DNA of 64,000 nucleotides, from the NCBI GenBank assembly GCA_944393005.1, contig CALXYO010000009.1:1-64000 (forward strand). Direction: 5' to 3'. Positions within the stretch are counted from its first letter, which is position 1. Each line of letters begins with the position of its first letter. Below the pieces are notes generated by a model. That model ran no database searches and was not told the origin of the DNA. It saw only the letters and a program-made list of their open reading frames with translations. This document shows positions 53,459 to 62,852 of the stretch, one piece after another. The translations under genes were made by a program, and so were the position numbers. Source of the DNA: an uncultured Spirochaetales bacterium (GTDB lineage: Bacteria > Spirochaetota > Spirochaetia > Sphaerochaetales > Sphaerochaetaceae).

Positions 53459-53669
53459 GCAAAATCAAGTAAAATGTGAAAAAGCAAAGAATAACAATGA
53501 TTTTAGGTGAAAAAGATGCAGTTTTTACAGCTAAAATGCATAATAAAATACCAAATGGAATATTATTTACAGAATTTTGCTCTTTAATTGACTTTGGAAT
53601 TATTTTCTAAACCAGTTTAAGCATAAAAATATTGTTCCACAGGATTATGAAATACATATGACATTGCAA

Positions 53670-54725
53670 TTAACTCTGCATGATGGTAAGTGAAACAACA
53701 GCAAGTATTACAATCAGAGTGTCTGCAGCGATGAAAGGAAGATGGTGCACATCATCAGTTTCTCCGGATGCAGAGGTGAAAGCATCAAGCTTCAGCGTCT
53801 CCTTCAGCCTTTCAGCGGTTTTCCCTTCCGATGAGAAGAATCTTTCATTTATGGCGGCATACACCGACATTATCTCAGACGTCATACCGCCGGATGTCAG
53901 CGGCAGGGTTGACATGCTCTGCGAAAGCGCGACTGTTGCTGTAAGTCTCAGGGCTTTCATCACCCCTTCTGCAAGTGCGCCCTCTGTCACAAATGCGAAA
54001 ACAAGACGGCCGGATGGGGTGAAAAGATTGAATATGACGACAGAGATGAAACTTATGACATAGAAGAGAGGACGTATCCTTCTTCCGCTGATGAAACAAA
54101 GAACAAGCGCACTGATGAACTGAAGTGCAAGTACAGGTATGCTGTACGTGAAAAGAAGAGAGACCAGTGCTGCAAGAGAGAAGACAAGTACAGTTCTGCT
54201 TTCATTACGCTTTTTTTCTGTGAATGGCTTTTCCCTGCTGATCTTCACATCAGATGCCGGAGAAATATGATATGCAATGAAAGCCAGGACAAGTCCTGTG
54301 AACAGATTGAAGATCATCATCACGGGAATGAGTGACAGCACGCTGCTGCTGAGGAAAAGGGATGCCGACAGCAGCTGGAATACTGCCGATATTACGGAAC
54401 CTGATGCGGATACAGCATAGAGGGAAAATAATCTGCTGCAGTATCTGAAGAGGATGAACATCACTGTGCTGCTTGAAGCGTTCCCTGCAAAACTCACAAG
54501 TGCATATGGGGAAAAAAGCGTTCCCGCGATGAATGATGAGAGCAGCCACTTGATCAGAGCCAGAATGAAATAATCCTTTGCACACAGCCGGCTCAGTGCC
54601 CACAGCAGTGACAGATTTGCAAGCCCGAGGCGCAGAAAGGGAAGAGCATGAGGAAGGCTTGCCTCTATCACGGATAGTGCGAGGCTCAACGCTGCAAGGT
54701 ATGAGACTTCAGAACGTTGCCGCAT
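53670..54725 (-). CDS. Gx transporter family membrane protein with EcfT-like C-terminus
   Basis: 351 residues. Residues ~1-155 match the Gx_transp family (often named heptaprenyl diphosphate synthase component I): LGLANLSLLWAL and GTLFSPYALVSFAGNASSS. Residues ~180-300 look like an ECF transporter T component: FTPSGRLVFAFVTEGALAEGVMKALRLTATVALSQSMS. The fusion would combine substrate-binding and coupling subunits. It overlaps the NusG_II gene by 17 bases, the usual partner. The pair resembles the EetA/EetB proteins of flavin-linked electron transfer loci; the link is inferred. Confidence 0.75.
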   Translation of the reverse strand: MRQRSEVSYLAALSLALSVIEASLPHALPFLRLGLANLSLLWALSRLCAKDYFILALIKWLLSSFIAGTLFSPYALVSFAGNASSSTVMFILFRYCSRLFSLYAVSASGSVISAVFQLLSASLFLSSSVLSLIPVMMIFNLFTGLVLAFIAYHISPASDVKISREKPFTEKKRNESRTVLVFSLAALVSLLFTYSIPVLALQFISALVLCFISGRRIRPLFYVISFISVVIFNLFTPSGRLVFAFVTEGALAEGVMKALRLTATVALSQSMSTLPLTSGGMTSEIMSVYAAINERFFSSEGKTAERLKETLKLDAFTSASGETDDVHHLPFIAADTLIVILAVVSLTIMQS

Positions 54726-55071
54726 CTACTTCTCCTCCTGTATCCGCTTCCATGCTTACGACAATCCTGTTGGGAAGACAGACAAGCATTTGAGGGTATT
54801 TGCTGATTGAACCTCTCATGCATGTTTTGTTGTCGCACGGGGATGAGAGTATCCTGACACTTCCGTCTTCAATCCGTATTGTCGTGATTCCGGTTTCCCC
54901 CTCGGCCTCTATAGTCCTGTTTTCAGAGAGAGTGTAGCGGAAAATTCCATCCGGTGTCTCAATCTGCACATAGGATGCACCTGACGAAGAGAAAAGCAGC
55001 ATTGAGACAGATGCTGCAAAGATGAATGCTATAAGAACCATGTCTGCAATCCTCAGGTGTTTTCCCTTCAT
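54709..55071 (-). CDS. NusG domain II-containing protein
   Basis: 120 residues with an N-terminal membrane anchor (ADMVLIAFIFAASVSMLLF) and a NusG_II-type beta domain outside the membrane: YVQIETPDGIFRYTLSENRTIEAEG, then SSPCDNKTCMRGSISKYPQMLVCLPNRIVVSME. The CxxxxC and later Cys residues are conserved in the family. It is not a NusG transcription factor. It is paired with the Gx transporter gene. Confidence 0.85.
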   Translation of the reverse strand: MKGKHLRIADMVLIAFIFAASVSMLLFSSSGASYVQIETPDGIFRYTLSENRTIEAEGETGITTIRIEDGSVRILSSPCDNKTCMRGSISKYPQMLVCLPNRIVVSMEADTGGEVDAATF

Positions 55072-55124
55072 ATTATGGAAAACTATACAACAGGAGATGG
55101 ATTTCAGAAAGGGATATGGTTTAT

Positions 55125-55766
55125 TTAGTTCGCTGGTCCGGGCTGTCTTTTTGCTGCTTTTTCATTTCTGAGAAGCTCTTTTAGCGGGTATTGGAACAAT
55201 CCATCCCTGATGCAGTACAGATACAGCTTGCCGTTCCGTCTTACAGCCGGCATGCGGAAAGCCGGGCTCTGCTCAGGATAGAGCCGCTGGAACCAGAGAC
55301 AGCTGTCATTGACCCATGCTGCAAAAGAAATATAATGGGATTTGCTCATTTCATGGCTGATACTCACATAGTAATCTGTATCCATTTCCTCTATGGAGAT
55401 TTCAGGTGTGCAATCATCGGATGAGAGTGTCAGCGGCATAAGATGACGACCGCAGCAGGAAATATTTGCCTCTCCTGTGCTTGTCAGGATATTCCCGCAG
55501 ACAGGACAGACATAGAATCGTGTCCTGTCGATCTTTCCCGTATCCGTCCGGTTGGGATTCAGCTCTCCCTGCAGGAGTCCCTGAATGTCGGCTCCAAGTA
55601 CCGAGGAAAGCTCTCCCAGAAGGGCTATGTCCGGTGCCCCATGGCCGCATTCCCATTTTGAGACTGCTTTGTTGCTGATATGGAGCATTTCTGCAAGCTG
55701 CTGCTGTGTAAGTCCTTTTTCTCTGCGCAGCTGAAAGATCAGCTGTCCGACTTTTGAATTATCCAT
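55125..55766 (-). CDS. XRE regulator fused to a desulfoferrodoxin-like domain
   Basis: 213 residues. The N-terminal HTH_3 (6-60) includes KGLTQQQLAEMLHISNKAVSKWECGHGAPDI. Then a Cys motif, CPVCGN (C87, C90) with CC at 104-105, recalls the desulforedoxin centre. A neelaredoxin-like part follows: VSISHEMSKSHYISF (H138, H144) and LYLYCIRDGLF (C185). The usual final His of that motif appears to be Asp here, so superoxide reductase activity is doubtful. The domain may instead sense iron or redox state. Confidence 0.8.
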   Translation of the reverse strand: MDNSKVGQLIFQLRREKGLTQQQLAEMLHISNKAVSKWECGHGAPDIALLGELSSVLGADIQGLLQGELNPNRTDTGKIDRTRFYVCPVCGNILTSTGEANISCCGRHLMPLTLSSDDCTPEISIEEMDTDYYVSISHEMSKSHYISFAAWVNDSCLWFQRLYPEQSPAFRMPAVRRNGKLYLYCIRDGLFQYPLKELLRNEKAAKRQPGPAN

Positions 55767-55804
55767 TTAATTATTCCTTCCGGTACCTGCTGTATTTTGT
55801 CTTT

Positions 55805-56149
55805 TTATCTTGAAAGCTTTACTGCCTGCGGATGCTTCAGCATGAAACTGTCCAGCATGGCTGTAAGCTTTGCCGTCTGATCTTCATCCGGGTTTTCATA
55901 TTTGAGAGTGTCCTCGACTATGTATTCAAAGCCGTCTTCGCCATACTCATTCCACAGTTCCTGAAGACGTCTGCTGCTGTGAAGAGCCGCAGACAGCTGG
56001 AAACGGTGACTGTTGAATGCCCTCTGCAGGTCCCTGGAGATATCTGCAAAAATCTCTCCCGTGGCTTTGCACTGTATGCAAATGACTCCCATCTCAGGAT
56101 GACGGGCCTTCCACTGCATCAGAAGTTCTTTCTTTTTTGTTCTGTCCAT
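55805..56149 (-). CDS. GIY-YIG nuclease-like protein
   Basis: 114 residues. MGVICIQCKATGEIFADISRDLQRAFNSHRFQLSAALHSSRRLQELWNEYGEDGFEYIVEDTL has the pattern of the small stand-alone GIY-YIG family (usually GVFQI...GKIF.G...L...FNRHRFQL). The first GIY/YIG tyrosines are not clearly kept, so activity is uncertain. It is monocistronic. Confidence 0.7.
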   Translation of the reverse strand: MDRTKKKELLMQWKARHPEMGVICIQCKATGEIFADISRDLQRAFNSHRFQLSAALHSSRRLQELWNEYGEDGFEYIVEDTLKYENPDEDQTAKLTAMLDSFMLKHPQAVKLSR

Positions 56150-56210
56150 AGCCCATGAATCATAATAAGGAAAAACAGCAGTGACAATCTTCGCTCTGTA
56201 GACTTACAGC

Positions 56211-57431
56211 TTATTTTATCACACGGATCAGAAGTCCCTTGAGGTATTCGCTCTCCGGAAGGGAAATGCGTACGGGATGATCGCATCCTGCGCTCATCTG
56301 CTCAAGTATCTGTATTTCCACACCGGCATCGCTTGCCGCATAGCTGACCATCATGCGGAAAGCTTCCTTCGTGAGACTGCCCGAACATGAGAAAGTCGCT
56401 ATGATTCCATCCGGCTTTATCTTGAGCATCGCCATTCTGTTGAGGTCCTTGTAAGCCTTGAGTGCATTTTCAAGCTTGCTTTTTGTGGATGCGAGCTTCG
56501 GCGGATCCAGTATGATCATATCATACCTGTTTTCCTCTGCGCTTCTCATGTACGCAAAGACATTTGCTTCTTCAATCGTGACTTTCTCACGGCTGTCCGA
56601 AGGGAGTATCTTTTCGTTTTCATTCAGATGGATCTGATAGAGAAGGTGACGCAGCGCGCTTTGGGAGGAATCAACGGCATGTACGGATTCTGCCCGGCCC
56701 CTGAGGCAGTGAAGAGTGAATGCTCCGGTGAAGGAACATGCGTCAAGGACAGTCCTGCCATTTGCATATTTCTCGACAATATTCCTGTTGTCCCTCTGGT
56801 CACAGTAGAAACCGCTTTTCTGACTTATGCCGGGTTCAATCTCGTAATATATGCCGCTTTCACGGAATCTTATGTTTTCTTTTCCGTTTTCAATGCTGTT
56901 TCCATCCCTGTCGAATGAGAGAACCCTGCGGCTGAGACCTTCGGAGGGCGCGTAGAAACTGTCCGGAATTATAGTGATTGTCTTATAGTTCACTGCCTTC
57001 TGAAGTGCATTTCTGATGACATCAAGATGGTCCTGTGCATAACGCGATGATATTATGGCTTTCAGGTGCCCATTGTAGATGTCAAGTGCGAGACCGGGAA
57101 TGAAATCGGCTTCTCCGTGGATGAGGCGCATCGCATCTGTGTCTTCACTGGATGCGAGGACTTTCCTCCGTCTCACAGCATCATTTATTCTTTCTTCCAG
57201 CCAGCCTTCGTCAGGAATGATCCTGCGGTTCCATGAAAGAAGATGCAGTGTTATGTGGCTTTTCTCATCATACCAGCCGTATGCGATGAACTGGCCATCC
57301 TCGCTCAAGACTTCAGCAAGGCCTGCATCTGTGAATGAGGGTGAGACTTTCTTTATCGCACCGGTGAATACCCATGGATTGTGACGGACGAGGATTTTCT
57401 CCTTTCCCTTTCTTATTACGATTTCATACAT
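56211..57431 (-). CDS. RlmI-type 23S rRNA (cytosine-C5)-methyltransferase
   Basis: 406 residues. The N-terminal PUA-like domain (~1-75) includes KILVRHNPWVFTGAI. The SAM-dependent methyltransferase domain includes SGFYCDQRDNR (motif X region), TVLDACSFTGAFTLHCLRG, and DMIILDPPKLASTKSKLENALKAYKDLN, with the catalytic Cys in IATFSCSGSLT. The domain order is that of the RlmI/YccW family. It is divergent from the phosphatase gene. Confidence 0.9.
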   Translation of the reverse strand: MYEIVIRKGKEKILVRHNPWVFTGAIKKVSPSFTDAGLAEVLSEDGQFIAYGWYDEKSHITLHLLSWNRRIIPDEGWLEERINDAVRRRKVLASSEDTDAMRLIHGEADFIPGLALDIYNGHLKAIISSRYAQDHLDVIRNALQKAVNYKTITIIPDSFYAPSEGLSRRVLSFDRDGNSIENGKENIRFRESGIYYEIEPGISQKSGFYCDQRDNRNIVEKYANGRTVLDACSFTGAFTLHCLRGRAESVHAVDSSQSALRHLLYQIHLNENEKILPSDSREKVTIEEANVFAYMRSAEENRYDMIILDPPKLASTKSKLENALKAYKDLNRMAMLKIKPDGIIATFSCSGSLTKEAFRMMVSYAASDAGVEIQILEQMSAGCDHPVRISLPESEYLKGLLIRVIK

Positions 57432-57498
57432 GCCCGATAGCTTAAGTCAAAGACGGCAGTATGGCAACAAGCGGGTGAAAAAGTTAGAATGGCGGTAT

Positions 57499-58155
57499 AT
57501 GAAAGCTTTACTATTCGATCTTGACGGAACACTTGTAAACAGCCTTGAGGACATAAGAAGGGCACTCAATCATGTTCTGAAGATGTGCTATGCCTCTGAA
57601 ATAGACAGCAGTCAGTGCATGTCGGTTGTGGGACACGGACTGAGAAAGGCACTGCGTGATGCGCTCTGGTTCTCCCGTGCGGCTTATCCCGAGGATGAGT
57701 TTGAAATACTGTACAGGGAGCTTATGGACTATTATTCGGCACATGCGTGCGATTATTCCCGTCCCTATGACGGGGTGACCGCATTCCTTGAAAGGGCAAA
57801 AGGCAGAGGCTGTTTTCTCGGCGTGCTGTCAAACAAGAGCGATGAGCTTGTGAAAAAGATAACAGGTCAGCTTTTTCCAGCATCTATTTTTGACTTTGTC
57901 AGGGGATTGAGGGAAGGAGAGAAGCCAAAACCCGATAATAACGGCGTTCTGGACTATGCAAAGCTTTGCAATGTGAGCCTTGATGATGTTACAATGATCG
58001 GTGACAGCGATGTTGATTACCTCACTGCCCGCAATGCGGGAGTGAAAAGCATCATTGTAAGTTATGGATTCAGAAGTGAAGCAGAACTCAGGGCTGCGGG
58101 GATAAGTCCTGTCGTCCCTGATCTGGAGGAGGTTGAGAAACTATTATGGAACTGA
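57499..58155 (+). CDS. gph: HAD family phosphatase (phosphoglycolate phosphatase-like)
   Basis: 218 residues from MKALLFDLDGTLVNSL (57499); an earlier in-frame ATG (57430) abuts the divergent gene. It has the HAD motifs DLDGT, LSNKSDE, KPKP and IGDSDVDYLTARNAG. The C1 cap domain fits phosphoglycolate phosphatase or pyrophosphatase PpaX; specificity is not decided by sequence. It overlaps the phosphohexomutase by ten bases. Confidence 0.85.
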   Translation: MKALLFDLDGTLVNSLEDIRRALNHVLKMCYASEIDSSQCMSVVGHGLRKALRDALWFSRAAYPEDEFEILYRELMDYYSAHACDYSRPYDGVTAFLERAKGRGCFLGVLSNKSDELVKKITGQLFPASIFDFVRGLREGEKPKPDNNGVLDYAKLCNVSLDDVTMIGDSDVDYLTARNAGVKSIIVSYGFRSEAELRAAGISPVVPDLEEVEKLLWN

Positions 58156-59864
58156 CTGCTGAAATGATTGCCGATATCAGGGCAAAGGCGGAAAGCTATG
58201 TTGAAAGCGAGAAGGAAGATTTTTTCAGAAATGAAGTGCGTACTCTTCTCGATAAGGGTGACGATGAGGCTCTTTATGATGCTTTCTATACGACGCTTGC
58301 ATTCGGTACGGCAGGCATGAGGGGTGTCATCGGCGGTGGAACAAACAGAATCAATACCTATATGGTCAGAAAGGTCACTCAGGGACTTGCCGACTACTGC
58401 AACAGATACACATCATCACCAAGTGTTGTCATCGCGTACGATTCACGTCACTGGTCAGCTGAGTTCGCACGCTCTGCAGCTCTCGTGCTGAGTGCCAATG
58501 ATGTAAGGACATATCTTTATGATGTGCTGCATCCGGTTCCGATGCTTTCCTTTGCTGTGAGGAATCTCAAAACCACTGCAGGCATTGTCATAACCGCAAG
58601 TCACAATCCGTCGAAATACAACGGCTACAAGGTTTACTGGTCCGACGGGGGACAGGTGACACCTCCGCATGATATCGAGATAGCTGCACTTGCCAACAAG
58701 GTTGAACCTTCTGACATAAAGGATATTGATGAGAATGAGGCAAGGGAAAAAGGTGTCCTCTCATCTGTTCCTTCATCCGTGGATGAGGCATATTACAGCA
58801 TGGTGCTCTCGTCTCTCCGCCGTCCTGAGATAGTCAAGGCTTCCCCGATCACAGTTGCCTATACACCTCTTCACGGTTCTGGCAACATTCCTGTGCGTGA
58901 GATGCTGAAGAGACTTGGCATAAGAACCGCTGTCGTAAGCGAGCAGGAACTGCCGGACGGTTCGTTCCCGACTGTGAAACTTCCGAATCCCGAGTCTGCT
59001 GAAGCCATGACAAAGGTCATTGAACTTGCGAAGGAAGTCAAGGCAGATATAGTTCTCGGCACTGATCCTGATGCAGACAGACTCGGCATTGCCATCCCGA
59101 AGACTCATGAAAAGGATGATTATCTTCTTCTTACCGGAAACCAGATCGCAACGCTCCTTGCCGATTACCTTATCGCAACAGCAAGGGAACAGGGAGGCAG
59201 GGACAGGAAGCCTCTTGTCGTCAAGAGTCTTGTCACCACAGATATCGTGAAGCGCATCGCCTGTGAAAACGGTGCTGACTGCAAAGACGTGCTGACAGGT
59301 TTCAAATACATCGCACGTGAGATGAACGCCATCGACACGGGAGAGAACAAAGACAATTATTTCCTCTTCGGCTGTGAGGAAAGTTATGGCTTCCTTACAG
59401 TGAATGATGTTCATGACAAGGATGCCGTCTCTTCCGCAATGGCAGCTGTGGAGATGATGTGCTATTACGCCAGCAGGGGAATCACACTGCAGCAGAGGCT
59501 TGACAGCATATATGCTCATTACGGGTATTACACCGAGCTTGTCTTCTCACGTGACTACGAAGGAGCTGAGGGCAAGCTGAAGATGCAGGAGATCATGAAG
59601 TCTCTCAGATCTCTTAAGAAAGGCGACAGATTTGTAGGCAGGGAGATTGAATCCATAGAGGATCTCATCAATGGAACTGAAAACTTCCCGAAAGCCGATG
59701 TCGTGATCATCAGATTCACAAGCGGAGAGAAGCTTGTGGTGCGACCGTCCGGGACCGAGCCGAAGATCAAGTACTATATCTTCCTTGTTGAAGGAAAGGA
59801 AGGCCGTGCGGTTCTTGAAGAAAGCAAGAGTGCTGTCCTTGATGAGTTCAAAGCAAGTCTTTAA
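58146..59864 (+). CDS. Phosphoglucomutase / phosphomannomutase
   Basis: 572 residues of the alpha-D-phosphohexomutase family: the phosphoserine loop is TASHNPSKYNGYK, the metal-binding loop is GTDPDADRLGIA, the sugar loop is in GCEESYGFL, and the phosphate-binding loop is RPSGTEPKIKYY. All four domains are present. The length and the GCEESYGFL motif fit the PgcA-type phosphoglucomutase of anaerobes. It links glucose-6-phosphate to glucose-1-phosphate and sugar nucleotide synthesis. Confidence 0.93.
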   Translation: MELTAEMIADIRAKAESYVESEKEDFFRNEVRTLLDKGDDEALYDAFYTTLAFGTAGMRGVIGGGTNRINTYMVRKVTQGLADYCNRYTSSPSVVIAYDSRHWSAEFARSAALVLSANDVRTYLYDVLHPVPMLSFAVRNLKTTAGIVITASHNPSKYNGYKVYWSDGGQVTPPHDIEIAALANKVEPSDIKDIDENEAREKGVLSSVPSSVDEAYYSMVLSSLRRPEIVKASPITVAYTPLHGSGNIPVREMLKRLGIRTAVVSEQELPDGSFPTVKLPNPESAEAMTKVIELAKEVKADIVLGTDPDADRLGIAIPKTHEKDDYLLLTGNQIATLLADYLIATAREQGGRDRKPLVVKSLVTTDIVKRIACENGADCKDVLTGFKYIAREMNAIDTGENKDNYFLFGCEESYGFLTVNDVHDKDAVSSAMAAVEMMCYYASRGITLQQRLDSIYAHYGYYTELVFSRDYEGAEGKLKMQEIMKSLRSLKKGDRFVGREIESIEDLINGTENFPKADVVIIRFTSGEKLVVRPSGTEPKIKYYIFLVEGKEGRAVLEESKSAVLDEFKASL

Positions 59865-60597
59865 CCGCTGCGTCTCGTATTACCTCCGGCTCAGACATTA
59901 CTCCCTTCTTCTCACATACCGTGAGAGGAAGGATGGCTGTGACAGGCCTGTCTTCTCTCTTTTCTCATCCGGCATGATAAGCGATGAGGAAAGAGACGAA
60001 GTGAGGGGCAGTCTTTATGCCGGACAGCTCAAAAGCATACGCGCGTTTGTCCAGGACCGCTATTACATACCGCGTCTCATAATTTCCGCAATGGTATTTC
60101 TGATCTTCTACCTGTTCTTCTCGCTTGTGATCCGTGATCCGCTTCCCCTCATTGATGAGATAATCCTGTCAGCCGCCGCTGCACTTATCTGCTATGGGCT
60201 GCTGTCGCGTACTGATGAGAAGCTTGCCATATACCGCAATCTTGCATCTGCTGCCTATGATTCACTTTCTCTCATGAAGGAGGAGTACAGCGAGGAATGC
60301 GCCGCTCTTGAGTCCTACTACGACAGCCTCTCATCTTATTGTGACATCCCTGCAATGATAGACTGCCTTGTCAGCAGGAGTGAGGATTATCCTCATCTGC
60401 AGCTCAGTCTGTCAGATGAATTGAGAAAGGCATTTGTAAGCTATACTGATGAGAACAGGATATACAGGAGTTACATGAAGCATCTGAATAATGTCAGGAC
60501 AGATGGAGATCTGCGCCTTTCATCCCTGATGCGTCAGGCGGCAGCAAATGATAATCTGGATGTGTATCTTCTCTGCATTCTGAGTCAGATTATGTGA
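59842..60597 (+). CDS. Hypothetical membrane protein
   Basis: 251 residues from MSSKQVFNRCVSYYLRLRHY (59842), overlapping the end of the mutase; the longer frame to 59734 lies inside that gene. Two adjacent hydrophobic segments (about 75-97 and 103-120) lie between soluble helical parts rich in Tyr, Ser and acidic residues. No family recognised. Translation is probably coupled to the mutase. Confidence 0.7.
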   Translation: MSSKQVFNRCVSYYLRLRHYSLLLTYRERKDGCDRPVFSLFSSGMISDEERDEVRGSLYAGQLKSIRAFVQDRYYIPRLIISAMVFLIFYLFFSLVIRDPLPLIDEIILSAAAALICYGLLSRTDEKLAIYRNLASAAYDSLSLMKEEYSEECAALESYYDSLSSYCDIPAMIDCLVSRSEDYPHLQLSLSDELRKAFVSYTDENRIYRSYMKHLNNVRTDGDLRLSSLMRQAAANDNLDVYLLCILSQIM

Positions 60598-60678
60598 ATC
60601 GGGGCAATATTCAGTACTGCTTACTAATTATGGTTTAAGACATATTTTAGCCGGATCCGCACTTTTTTATGTATATAA

Positions 60679-62043
60679 GTGCAGATGGTATTATGTTTTT
60701 CTTTCACACTGCTGTTCGCACTGCAGCTCACAGCACTTTATTTTCTTTCTCCTCTTGCTGGTCACCTCAGCATTGCAGCCGGCATCCTTTTCATCATCTG
60801 GAATGGACGCAGGAAGATAATACCATGCATTCTGACATCATCCGTTTTCGTCTTCATGACACTTGCAGTTCTGCTGGATGGAACAGTTTCCTGTGGTTTT
60901 GATGAAGCCGGTATAAAGGCGGTATACGGTACAGTGATTCAGGACAGTGTCAAAGGAAATTACGGAACAAGACGGATTGTTCTTTCCCTTGAGGAGTGTT
61001 TCATTTCAGGAGGAGCCTGTGCAAGTGCCCGCGGGGTTGTGAATGTGACATACTCCGGAGACGTGAGACTTTACAGCGGCGACAGAGTCCTCTTTTACGG
61101 CCTTTTCAATGATTACGGTTTCAAGGCAACGCATTCACGTCTGCTTTCGGCAACAACGGTAAGGGAGAAAAGGAAAACAATGCTTGAGATGCTTGAAAGA
61201 ATAATCGATCCGGCTTCCGGCAGGGAGGACAATCTGAGCCTGATGCTGCTTTCCGGCTGCTGTGCCGATAATGATTTCCCTCTCTCTGAACTGGCACGTG
61301 AAAGCGGGACCAGTTATGTGCTTGCCCTGTCAGGCATGCACCTTTCTGTTTTCTCACTGCTTGTCCAGCTGGTGCTGAGTCCTTTTCTGGGACGGCGCAA
61401 TGCGCGTTTCATCTCTATCATCACAATAGCCTTCTATGTATTTTACATCGGACCCAAGGCCTCCATACTGAGGGCCTTCATATTGTCCACAGTCTTCTTC
61501 GTGTCAAAGGGGAAAATTTCAGGAGTCAGGGCTCTGTTCATCACTTTCACTCTCCATTCACTCTTTTTCCCACTCACTCTTCTGTCGCTTGCCAGCTGTT
61601 ACAGCTATCTGTCACTTCTCGGCATTATGAGCCTGTCGCCGGTATTGAAGAATGCCTTTTATGAAATAATCATCCTGCCTGAAAGCATCGTTTCAAACAT
61701 AAGTGCCTCTGCCGCCGCGATACTTTTCACAAGTCCGCTGTCATACTGCGTGTTCGGAACATACCAGCTTTCAGCTATTATTACAGGCGGACTCATTTCC
61801 GCCCTTGTCTATCTGTACATGGTCATTTCCCTCATTCCTTATCTTTTCCCGCTCAGAAAGTATGTTTACTTCCTCATTGAGAGTCTGATGGACCTTGGAG
61901 CCCGGTTCCCGCAGTCTGAGACACTGGTGCCGTATATTGTTTTTTCAGCATCCTTGTTGCTTCTCATCCTGCTTTCCTATATCCTCAAGAAGAAACGGAG
62001 ACTCAGGTGTGGAACTTTAATTACGACAGCCCGAAAGAAATAA
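60679..62043 (+). CDS. comEC: ComEC/Rec2-like membrane protein
   Basis: 454 residues (GTG at 60679 or ATG at 60685). The N-terminal helices and DUF4131-like region are followed by the Competence domain with SYVLALSGMHLSVFSLLVQ (ComEC ALSGxH motif), IGPKASILRAFI and about eight helices. The C-terminal metallo-beta-lactamase domain of full-length ComEC is absent; many species have such a short form. It would form a DNA-uptake channel if part of a complete system, but no other competence gene is in the window. Confidence 0.85.
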   Translation: MQMVLCFSFTLLFALQLTALYFLSPLAGHLSIAAGILFIIWNGRRKIIPCILTSSVFVFMTLAVLLDGTVSCGFDEAGIKAVYGTVIQDSVKGNYGTRRIVLSLEECFISGGACASARGVVNVTYSGDVRLYSGDRVLFYGLFNDYGFKATHSRLLSATTVREKRKTMLEMLERIIDPASGREDNLSLMLLSGCCADNDFPLSELARESGTSYVLALSGMHLSVFSLLVQLVLSPFLGRRNARFISIITIAFYVFYIGPKASILRAFILSTVFFVSKGKISGVRALFITFTLHSLFFPLTLLSLASCYSYLSLLGIMSLSPVLKNAFYEIIILPESIVSNISASAAAILFTSPLSYCVFGTYQLSAIITGGLISALVYLYMVISLIPYLFPLRKYVYFLIESLMDLGARFPQSETLVPYIVFSASLLLLILLSYILKKKRRLRCGTLITTARKK

Positions 62044-62849
62044 GTCAGATACTTGACCTTGCATCACTTGCAATGACGAAGAAGTTCGGACAGAACTTTC
62101 TCTATTCTGCCTCTGCGCGCGAGCGTATTGTCAAAGCTTTGAATGCACAAGATGGTGCCAGTGTGTGGGAAATAGGGCCCGGACTGGGATCTATCACATC
62201 ACTTCTTCTGAAAAGCGGGGTAAAGGTCAGGGCTTTTGAAATTGACAACGGATTCTGCCGCCTTTTAAAGGAGCAGGCTTTTGCTGATGAGGATGGTTTT
62301 TCACTTGTGCAGGGAGATGCACTTAAAACACTTTTCACCCAGGATGAGACGCCTGATTACATCTGCGGCAATCTTCCTTATAATGTTGGCTCAGTGTGTA
62401 TCGCAAAGCTCATTGAGAATGATATCAGGGTAAGACGTATGGTTTTCACACTGCAGAAGGAAGTGGTTGAGAGAATGTGTGCCTCAAAGAACAGTGATGC
62501 CTATTCATTCTTCTCTCTGCTCACACAGATCGATTACAGAAACCGCCTGCTGTTCACAATCCCGCGTTCCTGTTTTTATCCGCAGCCGAATGTCGACAGT
62601 GCTGTCGTTGTAATGGAAAGAAGAGAGACGAGTCTCGTGCCTGATGAAATAAGGGACGACTTTTTCTGCATAGTGAGAATGCTTTTCTCTCAGAGGAGAA
62701 AGACTATAAGGAATAATCTTTCATCTGCCTATTCAAAGGATAAGCTTTCATCTGCGTTTGACAGAGCATCTCTCACCGGTATGGAAAGAGCTGAAGCTCT
62801 TGATATTGATCAGCTTATAAATCTTGTTAATATTCTGAAATCGGAATGA
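62007..62849 (+). CDS. rsmA: 16S rRNA dimethyladenosine transferase
   Basis: 280 residues (KsgA). GTG at 62007 begins MWNFNYDSPKEISQIL, a YDSP-type extension seen in spirochaetal KsgA, then KKFGQNFL, VWEIGPGLGSITSLLL, GDALK, and NLPYNVGS (the catalytic NLPY). It dimethylates A1518/A1519. The gene overlaps the end of the ComEC-like gene by 37 bases in another frame. Confidence 0.93.
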   Translation: MWNFNYDSPKEISQILDLASLAMTKKFGQNFLYSASARERIVKALNAQDGASVWEIGPGLGSITSLLLKSGVKVRAFEIDNGFCRLLKEQAFADEDGFSLVQGDALKTLFTQDETPDYICGNLPYNVGSVCIAKLIENDIRVRRMVFTLQKEVVERMCASKNSDAYSFFSLLTQIDYRNRLLFTIPRSCFYPQPNVDSAVVVMERRETSLVPDEIRDDFFCIVRMLFSQRRKTIRNNLSSAYSKDKLSSAFDRASLTGMERAEALDIDQLINLVNILKSE

Positions 62850-62852
62850 AAT

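Noticed and set aside
53389..53669. Rex-type operator before adhE
   Set aside because: A TGTGAAAAA stretch near 53474 lacks the second half-site.
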